This document shows, piece by piece, positions 36,894 through 49,350 of a stretch of 64,000 nt of DNA; position 1 is the first letter of the stretch, and each line of letters begins with the position of its first letter. The notes under the pieces are model-generated. The model searched no databases. It saw only the letters and a program-made list of their open reading frames with translations, and was not told where the DNA came from. Where the stretch lies: contig OW121741.1 of assembly GCA_933228675.1 (NCBI GenBank), forward strand, positions 115,132,694 to 115,196,693, in the 5' to 3' direction. The DNA comes from Stomorhina lunata. Lineage: Eukaryota; Arthropoda; Insecta; Diptera; Rhiniidae. Position numbers and translations under genes: made by a program.

Positions 36894-38143
36894 AGTTAGC
36901 TCAAGCTAGTTTGGTTCAAAAAAAACGTCTTTCCGTTTCTTTTATTTTTGGAATATAATTCTACAGATATGTCATAAGAGTTATTAAGTTTGTTAGAATA
37001 CCATCGTCCTGTCAATTCAAGTTTTTCTTACAAGATTAAATGTTTGGTTCTGAGTTCTATACCAGGTGCTAAGTTTCAGTGTATTTTTAAAGCACAATTT
37101 ACTTCAATTTAACTAAACTTCAGTTCAAGAGTTTTTAATAAGGAATTTTTTAAGTTTAAGAATTTAATTTCATTATACCTATCTATTTTCTTAAGGAATA
37201 ATAAAAAAAAATATCCTTAAAAGAAATTTCAAAGGGATACATCCGTTCTTTTATCAACGGTATTACGGCTGAACACATTTTTTTCCAAAGTACTTAAACA
37301 AATAAAAAAATTTAAATTAATTTCCTAATGCAAAATGGGTTAAACGTATTATTCTTCGCTTTATTCGTTAACTAGAAATTTCTTTAAAACGTACTATAAA
37401 AAGTAAAAAATATACATACATATTCCCTTTAGAACCTTACAATCTTCCTATCATCTAACAAACAAACAGAATAAAAAAACACATAAAGCCTATAAATCCT
37501 GAAAGCAGCAAAAAATATAAACAAAAAAAAAAAAAAAAAGAAATAGAAATCCAGACAATTTCATTGAATAGACAACTTGTATTGATTAAACATAGATTTT
37601 CACAACGATTGAGTGATTCTTTCAACACATTCTTCGGAAACATTGAAACGTGTGAGCCAAAGCGAAACGAAACCAAAGAATTTACTGACATTGATGACAC
37701 TTTAAAAATTATGCGATAATTCCTCAAGTGGTTGGTGAGGGAGGGGAAAAAATAACTCACTTCTACAAAGTGTTTGAGAACAAAGAAGGGAAAAAGCAAA
37801 TAATAAAAAATAAGGGGTATTCATTAAATGAGGCAGAAATTATGATATGGGTAGATTATCAATAAAATAATTAAAGTTTAAAGAATTGGAAAAAGTACAC
37901 CTGTGTTAAAATTCCTAATTTAAAGTTTGTGTTTCAAGCATACTTGCAAATTATACATGGCCATTTAAAAGTTTGTATGTACTTTATATGTTGTTGCATG
38001 CTGCTGTAAGGCATAAAACCTTAAGCTTTTTCATTCGCCTAAGGCCAAAGTCAGTGTCAATGTCTGAGTTTAAAGAACAAAAAGCGACCCTTAAGCTATA
38101 TTTAGAAAAAGAAACACAATTATTACAAAGTTGCATTACACTG
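36894..38143. other. Unique DNA between array 4 and the CACAATGGGG element
   Basis: Contains a poly-A tract (37521-37540). A 114-codon minus-strand frame (37455-37799) ends in a long hydrophobic F/L/C segment fed by that tract. I see no splice sites, promoter or homology and leave it out as a gene. Confidence 0.45.
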
Positions 38144-40419
38144 CACAATGGGGCAGAATAAAAGAAATTTGAAAAAATCTAAAAATCCAAAACTTTACAA
38201 TATTTTATATATAATAAGGGTTACAAATTTCATAGGAGCACAGAATGGTTACCTCAGATGTAAAATGGGGTTAGGGAATTGAAAAAATAGTGCCTCACTA
38301 AAATCTTGAACCAATTAAGAAACCCGGAATTTGAAAGCTTATGATAGTATAAGAAAAACCCCAGATTGGTTGTCTGGTCAGGTTTTTTCAAATTAATTTT
38401 TTAAGTTTTCGACTGGGGAGTGGATTAAGGTACAATTTCCCAAACATTTTTTTTTGTGTTAAAATTTTTCTGTACAAAATTTTTTTTGGTATCAAAATTT
38501 TTTGGTTTGAAAAATTTTCTATGGAAGAGTTTTCTTATAAAATAAACAATATTTTATACAATTTCTTCAATAGAAACAATTTTATGGTATCAATATTTTT
38601 CTGCACAAATTTTTTTGGTATAAAAGTTTTTCTAAGGAAAAATTTTCTTATACATTTTTTTTCAATAAAATAGTTTTCGTTATACAATTTTTAGTCTTAA
38701 ATTTTTTTTCTATCAAACAAATTTTCTGAATCAAAATTTTTTTTATACAAAATTTTTTGGTATCAAAATTTTTCTACACAAATTTTTTTGGTATCAAAAT
38801 TTTTCTAAACAAAATTTTTCGATGTTATTTTTTTTCTGTAAAAATTTTTCTATACAAAATTTTTTGGTATCAAATTTTTTACAAAATTTTTGTATCAAAT
38901 TTTTATACAAAATTTTTGATATCAAAATTATTCTATACAAAATTTTTTGGTATCAAAATTTTTCTATACAAAATTTTTTGGTATCAAAATTTTTCTATGG
39001 AAAAATTTTCGGTATAATTTTTTTTCTGTAGAAATATTTTAGGTATATTTTTTCGGTATAAATTTTTTTGTACAAAATTATTTGGTATTAACATTTTTCT
39101 GTACAAAATTTTTTGGTACCAAGATTTTTCTGTACAAAATTTTTTGATATCAAAATTTTTCTATACAAAATTTTTGGTATCAAAATTCTTCTATTGAAAA
39201 ACATTCAGTATAAAATTTTTTCTATGAAATATTTTTGCTTAAAAACTTTTTCCTATAAAAAAAATTTCTATATCAAGACTTTTTTATACAAATTTTTTTG
39301 CTATCAAAATTTTTATTATACAAAATTTTTGTTATCAAAATGTTTGAATGGAAAAGTTTTCGAAAAAAAATTTTTTTAGCGGAAATATTTTTGGTATAAA
39401 ATTTTTTCTATAAAAAAAATTTTTTCTATTTAAAAATTTTTCGGTATCAAAATGTTTCTATACAAAATTTTTTTGGTATCATAATGTTTCTATAAAAAAT
39501 TTTTTGTTTCAAAAAAAAACTTTCGGTACACAATTTCTTCTATAGAAATATTTTTGGTATTAAACTTTTTCTGTAGAAATATTTTTGCTATAACATTTTT
39601 TTAATGGAAACATTTTTCGGTTTAAAATTTTTTAATATAAAAAATTTATCTGTATAAATTATTTCAATAGAAACAATTTTTCGGTACAAAATTTTTCCAA
39701 CTGAAATAATTTTTCTGTAATTTTTTTTTAATTGAAATAAATTTTCTATGTAAAATTGTTTCAATAGAAAACATTTTTCTTCATACAATTCTCAATCGAA
39801 AAAAATTCGTTATAAGCTTTTTTCTATAGAAATAAATTTTCTTTATAAATATTTTTTAATAGAAAATTTTTTTTGTTTAAAATTTTTTCAATAGAAAACA
39901 TTTTTTGAAAAAAATTTTGTTTAATAGAAAAAATTTGTCGGTATCAACATTTTTTCAATAGAAAAACTTTTTCGGTATCAAAACCTTTTCAATAGAAATA
40001 TTTTTTTGGTATAAAATTTTTCCAATTGAAATATTTTTTCAGAATAAAAAATTTTTCAGTATCAAAATTTTGTGATTTCACAGATTTTCTGTACAAAATT
40101 GTTTTGTGTCAAAATTTTTCTATGAAAAATTTTCGGTATAAAATCTTTCTATAGATATACATAAGCCTAAGAACAGGTTTTTTTAAAATTATACTAAAGT
40201 GGCATTTTGTTTCTTACAATGACATCAAAACTCGTAAGACCTTTCATATCAAAAGTATCCTAACTGGATCTTCTAGAGCATCACATTAACAGGTTCTTGG
40301 GAATTCTCCAAGAAAATTAAAACTTGAATACCAATTCTTTATATGTATACGCCCATGCAAAATTTAATTTCGAATTCAATTTAAAATTTTCAGTTTTATT
40401 TCCATTCTGCCCCATTGTG
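38144..40419. mobile_element. TIR-bounded element carrying array 5 (CACAATGGGG ends)
   Basis: CACAATGGGGCAGAAT at 38144-38159 and its exact complement ATTCTGCCCCATTGTG at 40404-40419 bound 2.28 kb. Inside are ~300 bp of unique left arm, array 5, and ~265 bp of unique right arm. CACAATG-type ends are known for Transib elements (related to the RAG recombination signal), so that is a possible class. I cannot find a clear 5-bp target duplication. No transposase frame is present. Confidence 0.6.
38455..40152 (+). repeat. Minisatellite array 5 (31 bp, GGTATCAAAA type)
   Basis: Monomer AATTTTTCTATACAAA plus ATTTTTTGGTATCAA, ~55 diverged units; best conserved at 38860-39000. From ~39540 it shifts to AATAGAAA/TTTCGGTAT variants. 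Lies wholly inside the TIR-bounded element. Frames at 38757-39379 and 39588-39788 are periodicity artefacts. Confidence 0.92.
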
Positions 40420-41477
40420 CATTCTCTAGATAGTCTATGTTAAGTTGAAAAAGTGTCTGTACGGCTTGTGTTAAACACTGTGACATTTTTATTTTTATCT
40501 TAAAACAGAAATCATTAGCTAAACTTTTTTTGTTGCTTATAATACGGGCATAAAACTAGTGAACATAACATATGCATAAGCAATATATGCAAACGGCGCA
40601 TGCATATTCATTTCAGACAAAGTTCAGCTGTTTTTGCCGAGTCTACTTATGTGTATGTGAATGTAACTTTGAAACCCTACTTGAAAAACAGGGAATTTTG
40701 CATAAAAGACACGTTTCTTGCATGCCTGGTTGTTGCTAGGATTTGGATTGTACCCAATAGTTTTAAATCACAATAAAGTCGCCAAAATCATAACACATGA
40801 TTTTTATTGGAGAACGATTTTTGGTACTTTCTGCAAAGCCCAGAATTTTACAGAAAGTGGATATTGCCCTGTATAAACGACATTTTTCTATCAAAATATC
40901 TAGATATTTTGTTAAATTTAGAGACATTTTTGGCTTTAAATCTACAGGGCATGTTGTGCTTAGAATATATGCATTGTAAACAAAGTATTTTAGCGAAGCA
41001 TAAGTTGGTACTTTTTTGCATACTATCATACATTTGTAGCTACACAATCTTTATAGCAGATAAGAATGGAGACAATAAGAGAAAGAGTGACAATAATGTA
41101 TGCCATAATAATGAAGACAATACTATTCTACTATAAACATTATTTTTATTGTATCGCATACGCTACATAGGAGAAGGGGAATGATCGGATGTAAGAGTGA
41201 TTTGCAATGAATACTAAGTTTCCAGATATCTGGAATGAACATTTAGGAATACTTCTTAAATTTCAACTGCTAAAGCTTATATCAATAACCTATTGGATTC
41301 AGATACATTTTGCAAACCAATTTAATCGGGAGCATCCGTTTAGTCCCAACAAATTATACAGCCAAATAAAAATTAAGTTTTTCGCTGCAGCACGAACTTT
41401 TACGAATAATTTTTAGATTAATTTTTTCTGATGAATCTGAAAAAGAATTTAGTTTTTTTTTGGTATTCAAAATTTAA
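40420..41477. other. Unique DNA; overlapping open frames without support
   Basis: Several 60-109 codon frames overlap on both strands between 40763 and 41136. Having both strands open in at least four frames suggests a locally stop-poor patch, so none is called a gene. TTTCTGCAAAG..TTACAGAAAG at 40829-40856 is a small imperfect dyad. Confidence 0.4.
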
Positions 41478-42973
41478 TTTCAATAGGAAATTTTTGATGA
41501 AAAAATTTTTAGAGGACATTTTTGATAAAAAAATTGTTATTGAAAATTTTTAATGAAAAAATTTCTATAGGAAATTTTTGATGAAAAAATTTCTATAGAA
41601 AATTTTTGGTGAAAAAATTTTTAGGGGAAATTTTTGATGAAAACATATATATACGAAACTTTTGTAGAAAATTTTTGACGAAATAGGAAATTTTTGATGA
41701 AAAAATTTCTATAGGAAATTTTTGATGAAAAAATTTCTATAGGAAATTTTTGATGAAAAAATGTCTATAGGAAATTTTTGATGAAAAAATTTCTATAGGA
41801 AATTTTTGATGAAAAAATTTCTATAGGAAATTTTTGATAAAAATGTTCTAAAGGAAATTTTTAATCAAAAAATTTCTATAGGAAATTTTTGATGAAAAAA
41901 TTTCTATAGGAAATTTTTGATGAAAAAATTTCTATAGGAAATTTTTGATGAAAAAATTTCTATAGGAAATTTTTGATGAAAAAATTTCTATAGGAAATTT
42001 TTGATGAAAAAATTTCTATAGGAAATTTTTGATAAAAAATTTCTATAGGAAATTTTTGATGAACAAATTTCTAAAGGAAATTTTTGATAAAAAAAATTTC
42101 TATAGGAAATTTTTGATGAAAAAATTTCTATAGGAAATTTTTGATGAAAAAATTTCTATAGGAAATTTTTGATGAAAAAATTTCTATAGGAAATTTTTGA
42201 TGAAAAAATTTCTATAGGAAATTTTTGATGAAAAAATTTCTATAGGAAAATTTTGATGAAAAAATTTCTATAGGAAATTTTTTATAAAAAAATTTCTATA
42301 GGAAATTTTTGATGAAAAAATTTCTATAGGAAATTTTTAATGAAAAAATTTCTATAGGAAATTTTTGGTGAAAAAATTTCTATAGGAAATTTTTGATGAA
42401 AAAATTTCTATAGGAAATTTTTGATGAAAAAATTTCTATAGGAAATTTTTGATGAAAAAATTTCTATAGGAAATTTTTGATGAAAAAATTTCTATAGGAA
42501 ATTTTTGATGAAAAAATTTCTATAGGAAATTTTTGATGAAAAAATTTCTATAGGAAATTTTTGATGAAAAAGTTTCTATAGGAAATTTTTGATGAAAAAA
42601 TTTCTATAGGAAATTTTTGATGAAAAATTTCTATAGGAAATTTTTGATGAAAAAATTTCTATAGGAAATTTTTGATGAAAAAATTTCTATAGGAAATTTT
42701 TGATGAAAAAATTTCTATAGGAAATTTTTGATGAAAAAATTTCTATAGGAAATTTTTGATGAAAAAATTTCTATAGGAAATTTTTGATAAAACAATTTCT
42801 ATAGGAAATTTTTGATGAAAAAATTTCTATAGGAAATTTTTGATAAAAAAATTTCTAACGGAAATTTTGGATGAAAAAATTTCTATAGGAAATTTTTGAT
42901 GAAAAAATTTCTATAGGAAATTTTTGATGAAAAAAATTCTATAGGAAATTTTTGATGAAAAAAATTCTAAAGG
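41478..42973 (+). repeat. Minisatellite array 6 (28 bp, ~53 units)
   Basis: Monomer GAAATTTTTGATG plus AAAAAATTTCTATAG. Long runs are identical (e.g. 41880-42020, 42380-42780), with occasional single-base or 1-bp length variants. Its complement is the monomer of 44286-46020, so the two arrays face each other. Confidence 0.97.
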
Positions 42974-44285
42974 AAGAGGAAACCCTTGTAAATGCATTAT
43001 ACAACTTTTGGAAATTTTCCGACCTAATGTTTCTTACTCCTCGAAATAAAAAAAAAATTATACAAAAAAAATTTTAGAGAATATTCAACTATACATTTGA
43101 TCATGTTATGATCTTTAGAAAAGTTGTTGCGCATGAGTCGGCTAAGGTTTTTTAGTTGGTACGACCAATTTTCGATAGGTGGCGCCACTGAAAATTACTG
43201 AAAATGAATTAAGTAGTAAAATATGCGAATTATAATATAAAATTAACTGTCAAGAAATTCTACTGATAAAATTTGTCTTAAATTTAAGAGACTTTTTATT
43301 TTACTTTGAATTTTTTGCTGTCTCAACTTATCCTTAACTAAACGCCAAAACAATTTAGCTTTTTTTCTATTTTTCCACGAACAAATAAATAAAACAATCC
43401 TTTTTTCCCCCTATACTCCAAATTAAATGGCATTAACAGGAAATTCATGATTTGACTTAAAGACAATTCTCGTATTGTATTCGCATTTTATTTATAACTT
43501 TTCCATTTTTTGTCGCTGCAATTTCCCGCCCTCTAAAGGTTCACCTCAATTTTAGACAAAACAAAAAAAGAAGACAACCTCAAAGCCGCATATAGAATAG
43601 AAAAAAAAGTAACGAGAATGAATTGAATTGAACTCACACATAAGCGCAAAAAACAATATGCACTTAATGCACGCTTCAAGGAGTTTTATTGAGCAGCAGT
43701 TGAAGAAGCTATGCGCTACTAGTTACTATGATGCTACCTACTACTTACTCCCATACATGTAGTAAAATTTCATATCAACATTATCATTGTCATCATCTTC
43801 AATGGCATTTTATTGTGTTTCATATTTTTTCCGTCTTATTCTTTTTTGTGCTTAGAATTACGCAAAAAAGTTTTTATTTTGGTAAAAAGTGAAGGAAAGC
43901 AGATAAAAAGTGAACAGTAAAAATAGTTTATGCTTGAGTGACTATCAAGGAAAGTTTGTGTGCTTTTTTGTCCTTAACGAAAAAATTGTAAGGTTCTGAA
44001 AAAAAACATATTCTCTCGAGTTTCAGCGTTTATACACACTTTTTTTCTTCTATAGAAAACATTTTTTTTGTTATCTACTGAGTAGCTGTTTAATAAAGGA
44101 AAGATATTTTTTGTGCCGACATTGATAAAATTTGATGTCGATGGTATGAAATGTTGATGAGAGAATGTCGGCATTGATGATGATGGTAGTGATGGTGGTG
44201 ATAATGGGTAAAACCGCAACAAAAACATTGTTTTCTTTCTTTTATAAAATTGACACTGACATTTATATCAAAATGGAACGATTTT
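42974..44285. other. Loop segment between arrays 6 and 7, unique DNA
   Basis: Holds the lone 131-bp-type unit (43079-43225), then unique DNA with a GATGATGATGG/GTGGTGATAA-rich stretch at 44150-44211. The minus-strand 84-codon frame (43974-44228) translates that stretch and is unsupported. Confidence 0.5.
43079..43225 (+). repeat. Solo unit of the ~131 bp repeat
   Basis: ATTTGATCATGTTATGATCT, TTGTTGCGCATGAGTCGGC, GTTGGTACGACCAATTT, then GATAGGTGGCGCCACTGAAA match the unit at 30667-31330 in the same order and strand, 12 kb away. A solo copy suggests dispersal rather than only local duplication. Confidence 0.85.
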
Positions 44286-46020
44286 CGTCAAAAATTTACC
44301 TTAGAAATTTGTTCATCAAAACCTTCCAACAAATTGTTTTTTTTTATCAAAAATTTCTTATGAAAATTTTTTTATCTAAAATTTCTTCTAGAATATTTTC
44401 ATTAAAAAATTTTTATAGAAATTTTTTCATCAAAAATTTCGTCTAGAAATTTCTTTATTAAAAATTTTCTCTAGAAATTTTTTCATCAAAAATGTCCTAT
44501 AGAAATTTTTTCATCAAAAATTTTTTATAAAAATTTTTTCATCAAAAATTCCCTATAGAAATTTTGTTATCAAAAATTTCCTATATAAATTTTTACACCA
44601 AAAATTTCATATAGAAATTTTTACATCAAAAATTTCATATAGACATTTTTATATCAAAAATTTCCTATAGAAATTTTTACATCAAAAATTTCATATAGAA
44701 ATTTTTACATCAAAAATTTCATATAAAAGTATTTTCTATCAATAATTCCCTATTGAAATTTTTCCTACAGAAATTTTTTTCATCAATATTTTCTATAGAA
44801 TTTTTTTCATCAAAAATTTCCTCTAAAAATTTTTTCATCAAAAATTTCCTCTAGAAATTTTTTCATCAAAAATTTCTTCTAGAAATATTTTCATCAAATC
44901 AAATTTCAATCAAATTTTTTAATCAAAAATTTCCTCTAGAAATTTTTTAATCAAAAATTTGTTACATACATTTTTTCATCAAAAATTTCCCCTAAAAATT
45001 TGTTCATCAAAAATTTCCTAGAAACATTTTTCATCAAAAATTTCCTGTAGATATTTTTTCATCAAAAATTTCCTATAGGAATTTCTTCCTGAAAAAAATT
45101 TGATATAAAATTTTTAAAGTTAGCCTTTTTTTTCATCAAAAATTTCCTAGAAACTTTTTTCACCAAAAATTTCCTGTAGAAATTTTTTCATCAAAAATTT
45201 CCTATAGAAATTTTTTCATCAAAAATTTCCTATAGAAATTATTTCATCAAAAATTTCCTATAGAAATTTTTTCATCAAAAATTTCCTATAGAAATTATTT
45301 CATCAAAAATTTAATATAGAAATTATTTCATCAAAAATTTCCTATAGAAATTTTTTCATCAAAAATTTCTTATAGAAATTTTTTCATCAAAAATTTCTTA
45401 TAGAAATTTTTTTTATCAAAAATTCCCTATAGAAATTTTTTCATCAAAAATTTTCTATAGAAATTTTTTCATCAAAAATTTCCTATAGAAATTTTTTCAT
45501 CAAAAATTTCCTATAGAAATTTTTTCATCAAAAATTTCCTATAGAAAATTTTTCATCAAAAATTTCCTATAGAAATTTTTTTTATCAAAAATTTCCTAAA
45601 GAAATTTTTTCATCAAAAATTTCCTTTAGAAATTTTTTCATCAAAAGTTTCTTATAGAAATTTTTTCATCAAAAATTTCTTATAGAAATTTTTTAGCAAA
45701 AATTTCCGTTAGAAATTTTTATAGCAAATATTTCCTATAGAAATTTTTTCTTAAAAAATATATTTCCCTATAGAAATTTTTTAACCAAAAATTTTTTAAT
45801 CATAAAAATTTGTTCATCAAAAATTTTCTATAGAAATTTTTTCATCAAAAGTTTCCTATAGAAATTTTTTCATCAGAAATTTCCTCTAGAAATTTTTTCC
45901 TCAAAAATTTCCTCTAGAAATTTGTTCATCAAAAATTTCCTCTAGAAATTTTTTCATCAAAAATTTGCTATAGGAATTTCTTCCTGAAAAAATTTTGATA
46001 TAAAATTTTTAAAATTAGCC
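44286..46020 (-). repeat. Minisatellite array 7 (28 bp, complement of array 6)
   Basis: Monomer CTATAGAAATTTTTT plus CATCAAAAATTTC, the exact complement of array 6. Edges are diverged; best units lie at 45180-45600. The word TTAAAGTTAGCC/TTAAAATTAGCC with TTTTTTATCAT occurs at 45114 and 46009, marking a ~900 bp longer-range duplication within the array. Confidence 0.95.
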
Positions 46021-47618
46021 TTTTTTATCATCTTTTTTTACCCTAATTGTGTTCTCCGGAATATTGAGCCAAAAAACTCATTGATGATGAGATGATAATC
46101 GTAAAGTTCTTTTTTCTTTTAAATTATTTGCTTTTTTCCTATACACAATTTTGCTTTTGAAAGGGTTTTCGCAAATACTCGTAAGTATATACATGTTTAT
46201 ATCCACAAATCTCTCGATATTTAATGCACAAGTACTAAGTTTTTATTATGTGAAAAATGTATGCTTAACGCTCGATTCTTCTTATTTTTCTTTGCTTTCT
46301 ATCGAAAGAATTTTCTATCATCTTCAACTCTTCAATACAATTCATTGCAAAAGCCCAATAGTTTCAAATTGAGTGACATGTTTTTAAAGCTTCAAAACTA
46401 CAGATTTTTACTTGAGCTTGTTATTAAAAAGTGTTATTATTTATCATATCGGAGAACCAGCTTGAATATTTAAGTATATATTAGAAATATTTATTAGTGT
46501 TTGAACTGTCGGGATTTTTTTCTTCTGGTTTCTTCTCATATATGCGTAACTTTTTTCTTCTCATCTTTATTCCCCATCTATTGTTATGCTTATATCGTGT
46601 TTATTATACAAGATTTATCTGATCAAATTCCTGCTACCATTCGCTTTTCGGTCCCTTTCCCCTTCGTTTTGGATAAGCTTCTAGGTACTTGCAGTGACAA
46701 AACAAAGATTATCTTGTTTTTCTCATAATCACATTATATTGAATGATAAAATTGATAAAAAGCAAGACGAAGTAGAATAAATTATTTTTAAAATAAGAAT
46801 TTTTGAACAGGAATGTAATAGGGAGTTTTTATGAAATGAAGACAATTTATATTTGGTACTTGATATTGAGGCCCAGCAAATCAAACTGTGTATCATTTAA
46901 GCTACATAAGTAACATTAAGGAACGAGAACCTGAACCCCTTTACAATATGATAAACAAAAAAGAAACAAAGTCTGTGGGGCAGACTGTAAACCACTATAG
47001 CTATGTTAACCCTAGAGTGCGAAGCACACACACTTTACTAAAGAAAAAAATGTACCTAAGAATCATAAATTTTTCCGATCGATACATTAAACAAAATAGG
47101 AATTTTAATTGCTAAAACTTAATTTAATAAATTAACTAAGTCCCCATAACTAACTATAGCTATTGATCTAAGTACCAAAGTAATTAAATATTTTTCTAAA
47201 ACAAAAGCAATAGTATCAAAAAAAAAAACATTTTTGAAAACATAAATAAATTTTTAATACAGGTGTTTTTGACACCTGTTAAAATAACAATCATTTGTTT
47301 ATACAACATCTCTGTATGTACAATATTTTTGCTTTGTTACCAAAAATTGTAAAAACACTTGTCACTTCAAATAACTAAAATATTTAGATATATTTTAAAA
47401 TAGCTAAGCTCAAACATATAAAATATATAAAAATTCGTGTAGAATGAAAATATTTTAGAAGAATGGAATAAAAATATTTTGAAAATATATAACAATAAAT
47501 ATATAGAAAATAAACAGATATTATTGTGTGCATCAGCATTTTGTTCATTTCAAAACAGATATAACAAACAACAATAAGTGTTACAATATGTAGTTAAATT
47601 GTACGTCTATTAAAATAG
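46021..47618. other. Unique DNA with several open frames and one hairpin
   Basis: Plus-strand frames at 46151-46372, 46261-46473, 46501-46728 and 46888-47115 lie in a somewhat less A+T-rich stretch; 46261 and 46501 share a frame but stops separate them. None shows a clear splice pair or motif. A hairpin ACAGGTGT / ACACCTGT (47259-47266, 47272-47279) is present. Confidence 0.35.
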
Positions 47619-49350
47619 AACCCAGTGGGAAGATTTTCCCATAAAAATTGTTAAATTTAACAATTAAAATAGTAAAATTTTGAAAATGTTCTTATAAAAA
47701 TAATAAAATTTTGAAAATGTTCTTATAAAAATAGTAAAATTTTGAAAATTTTACTATAAAAATAGTAAAATTTTTAAAATGTTCTTATAAAAATAGTAAA
47801 ATTTTGAAAATTTTACTATAAAAATAGTAATATTTTGAAAATTTTACTATAAAAACAGTAAAATTTTAAAAATTTTACTATAAAAACAGTAAAATTTTGA
47901 AAATTTTCCTATAAAAATAGTAAAATTTTGAAAATGTTCCTATAAAAATAGTAAAATTTTGAAAATTTTACTATAAAAATAGTAATATTTTGAAAATTTT
48001 ACTATAAAAATAGTAAAATTTTGAAAATTTTCCTATAAAAATAGTAAAATTTTGAAAATTTTACTATAAAAATAGTAAAATTTTGAAAATTTTACTATAA
48101 AAATAGTAAAATTTTGAAAATTTTACTATAAAAATAGTAAAATTTTGAAAATTTTACTATAAAAATAGTAAAATTTTGAAAATTTTACTATAAAAATAGT
48201 AAAATTTTGAAAATTTTACTATAAAAATAGTAAAATTTTGAAAATTTTACTATAAAAATAGTAAAATTTTGAAAATTTTACTATAAAAATAGTAAAATTT
48301 TTCTATAACAATAGTAAAATTTTGAAAATTTTCCTATAAAAATAGTAAAATTTTGAAAATTTTCCTGTACAAATAGTAAAATTTTGAAAATTTTCCTATA
48401 AAAATAGTAAAATTTTGAAAATTTTACTATAAAAATAGTAAAATTTTGAAAATTTTACTATAAAAATAGTAAAATTTTGAAAATTTTACTATAAAAATAG
48501 TAAAATTTTGAAAATTTTACTATAAAAATAGTAAAATTTTGAAAATTTTCCTATAAAAATAGTAAAATTTTGAAAATTTTCCTGTAAAAATAGTAAAATT
48601 TTGAAAATTTTCCTATAAAAATAGTAAAATTTTGAAAATTTTACTATAAAAATAGTAAAATTTTGAAAACTTTACTATAAAAATAGTAAAATTTTGAAAA
48701 TTTTACTATAAAAATAGTAAACTTTTGAAAATTTTACTATAAAAATAGTAAAATTTTGAAAATTTTACTATAAAAATAGTAAACTTTTGAAAATTTTACT
48801 ATAAAAATAGTAAAATTTGAAAATTTTCCTATAAAAATAGTAAAATTTTTAAAATTTTCATACAAAAAGAGTAAAAATTTGAAAATTTTCCTATAAAAAT
48901 AGAAAAATTTTAAAAATTTTCCTATAAGAATAAAAAAATTTTGAAAATTTTCCTATAAACATAGAAAAATTTTGAAAATTGTCCTATACAAATAGAAAAA
49001 TTTTGAAAATTGTCCTATACAAATAAGAAAATTTTGAAAATTTTCATATAAAATTAAAAAAATTTTAAAATTTTTCTATAAAAATAGAAAAATTTTGAAA
49101 ATTTTCCCATAAAAATGGAAAAATTTTGAAAATTTTCCTATAAAATAGCAAAATTTTGAAACATTTTGAAAATTTTCCTGAAATAAATAGTAAAATTTTG
49201 AAAATTTTACTAAAAAAAGAGAAAAAATTTGAAAAATTTCCTATAAAAATAGAAACATTTTGGAATTTTTCATATGAAAATAGATTTTCCTATAATAGTA
49301 AAATTTTGAAAATTTTCCTTTTGAAAAAAGGAACGTTTTCCCAGTGGGTT
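47619..49350. mobile_element. TIR-bounded element carrying array 8 (AACCCASTGGGAA ends)
   Basis: Left end AACCCAGTGGGAAGATTTTC (47619-47638) and the complement of the right end AACCCACTGGGAAAACGTTC (from 49350) match at 16 of 20 positions. The 31-bp array begins and ends directly inside these ends, so nearly the whole element is array. No frame, and no unambiguous target duplication. Class unknown. Confidence 0.55.
47632..49337. repeat. Minisatellite array 8 (31 bp, mostly self-complementary)
   Basis: Major unit AGTAAAATTTT, G, AAAATTTTACT with linker TATAAAAATA is a perfect inverted repeat. A minor unit has TTTTCCTAT in place of TTTTACTAT and is asymmetric. Both forms alternate in blocks (e.g. 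48060-48290 symmetric; 48310-48420 asymmetric). The right 450 bp (after 48840) decays to AGAAAAATTTT units. Confidence 0.95.

Noticed and set aside
37455..37799. 114-codon minus-strand frame, the longest single frame in the window
   Set aside because: The C-terminal part is hydrophobic because of a poly-A tract. No splice sites, promoter or motif, and composition matches the surrounding DNA.
40763..41136. Four or more overlapping 60-109 codon frames on both strands
   Set aside because: Simultaneous openness on both strands indicates a stop-poor patch. No frame is favoured by codon use or signals.
46151..47115. Cluster of four plus-strand frames that could be exons
   Set aside because: I tried joining them. 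Stops separate the same-frame pieces and I found no pair of donor and acceptor giving a longer frame.
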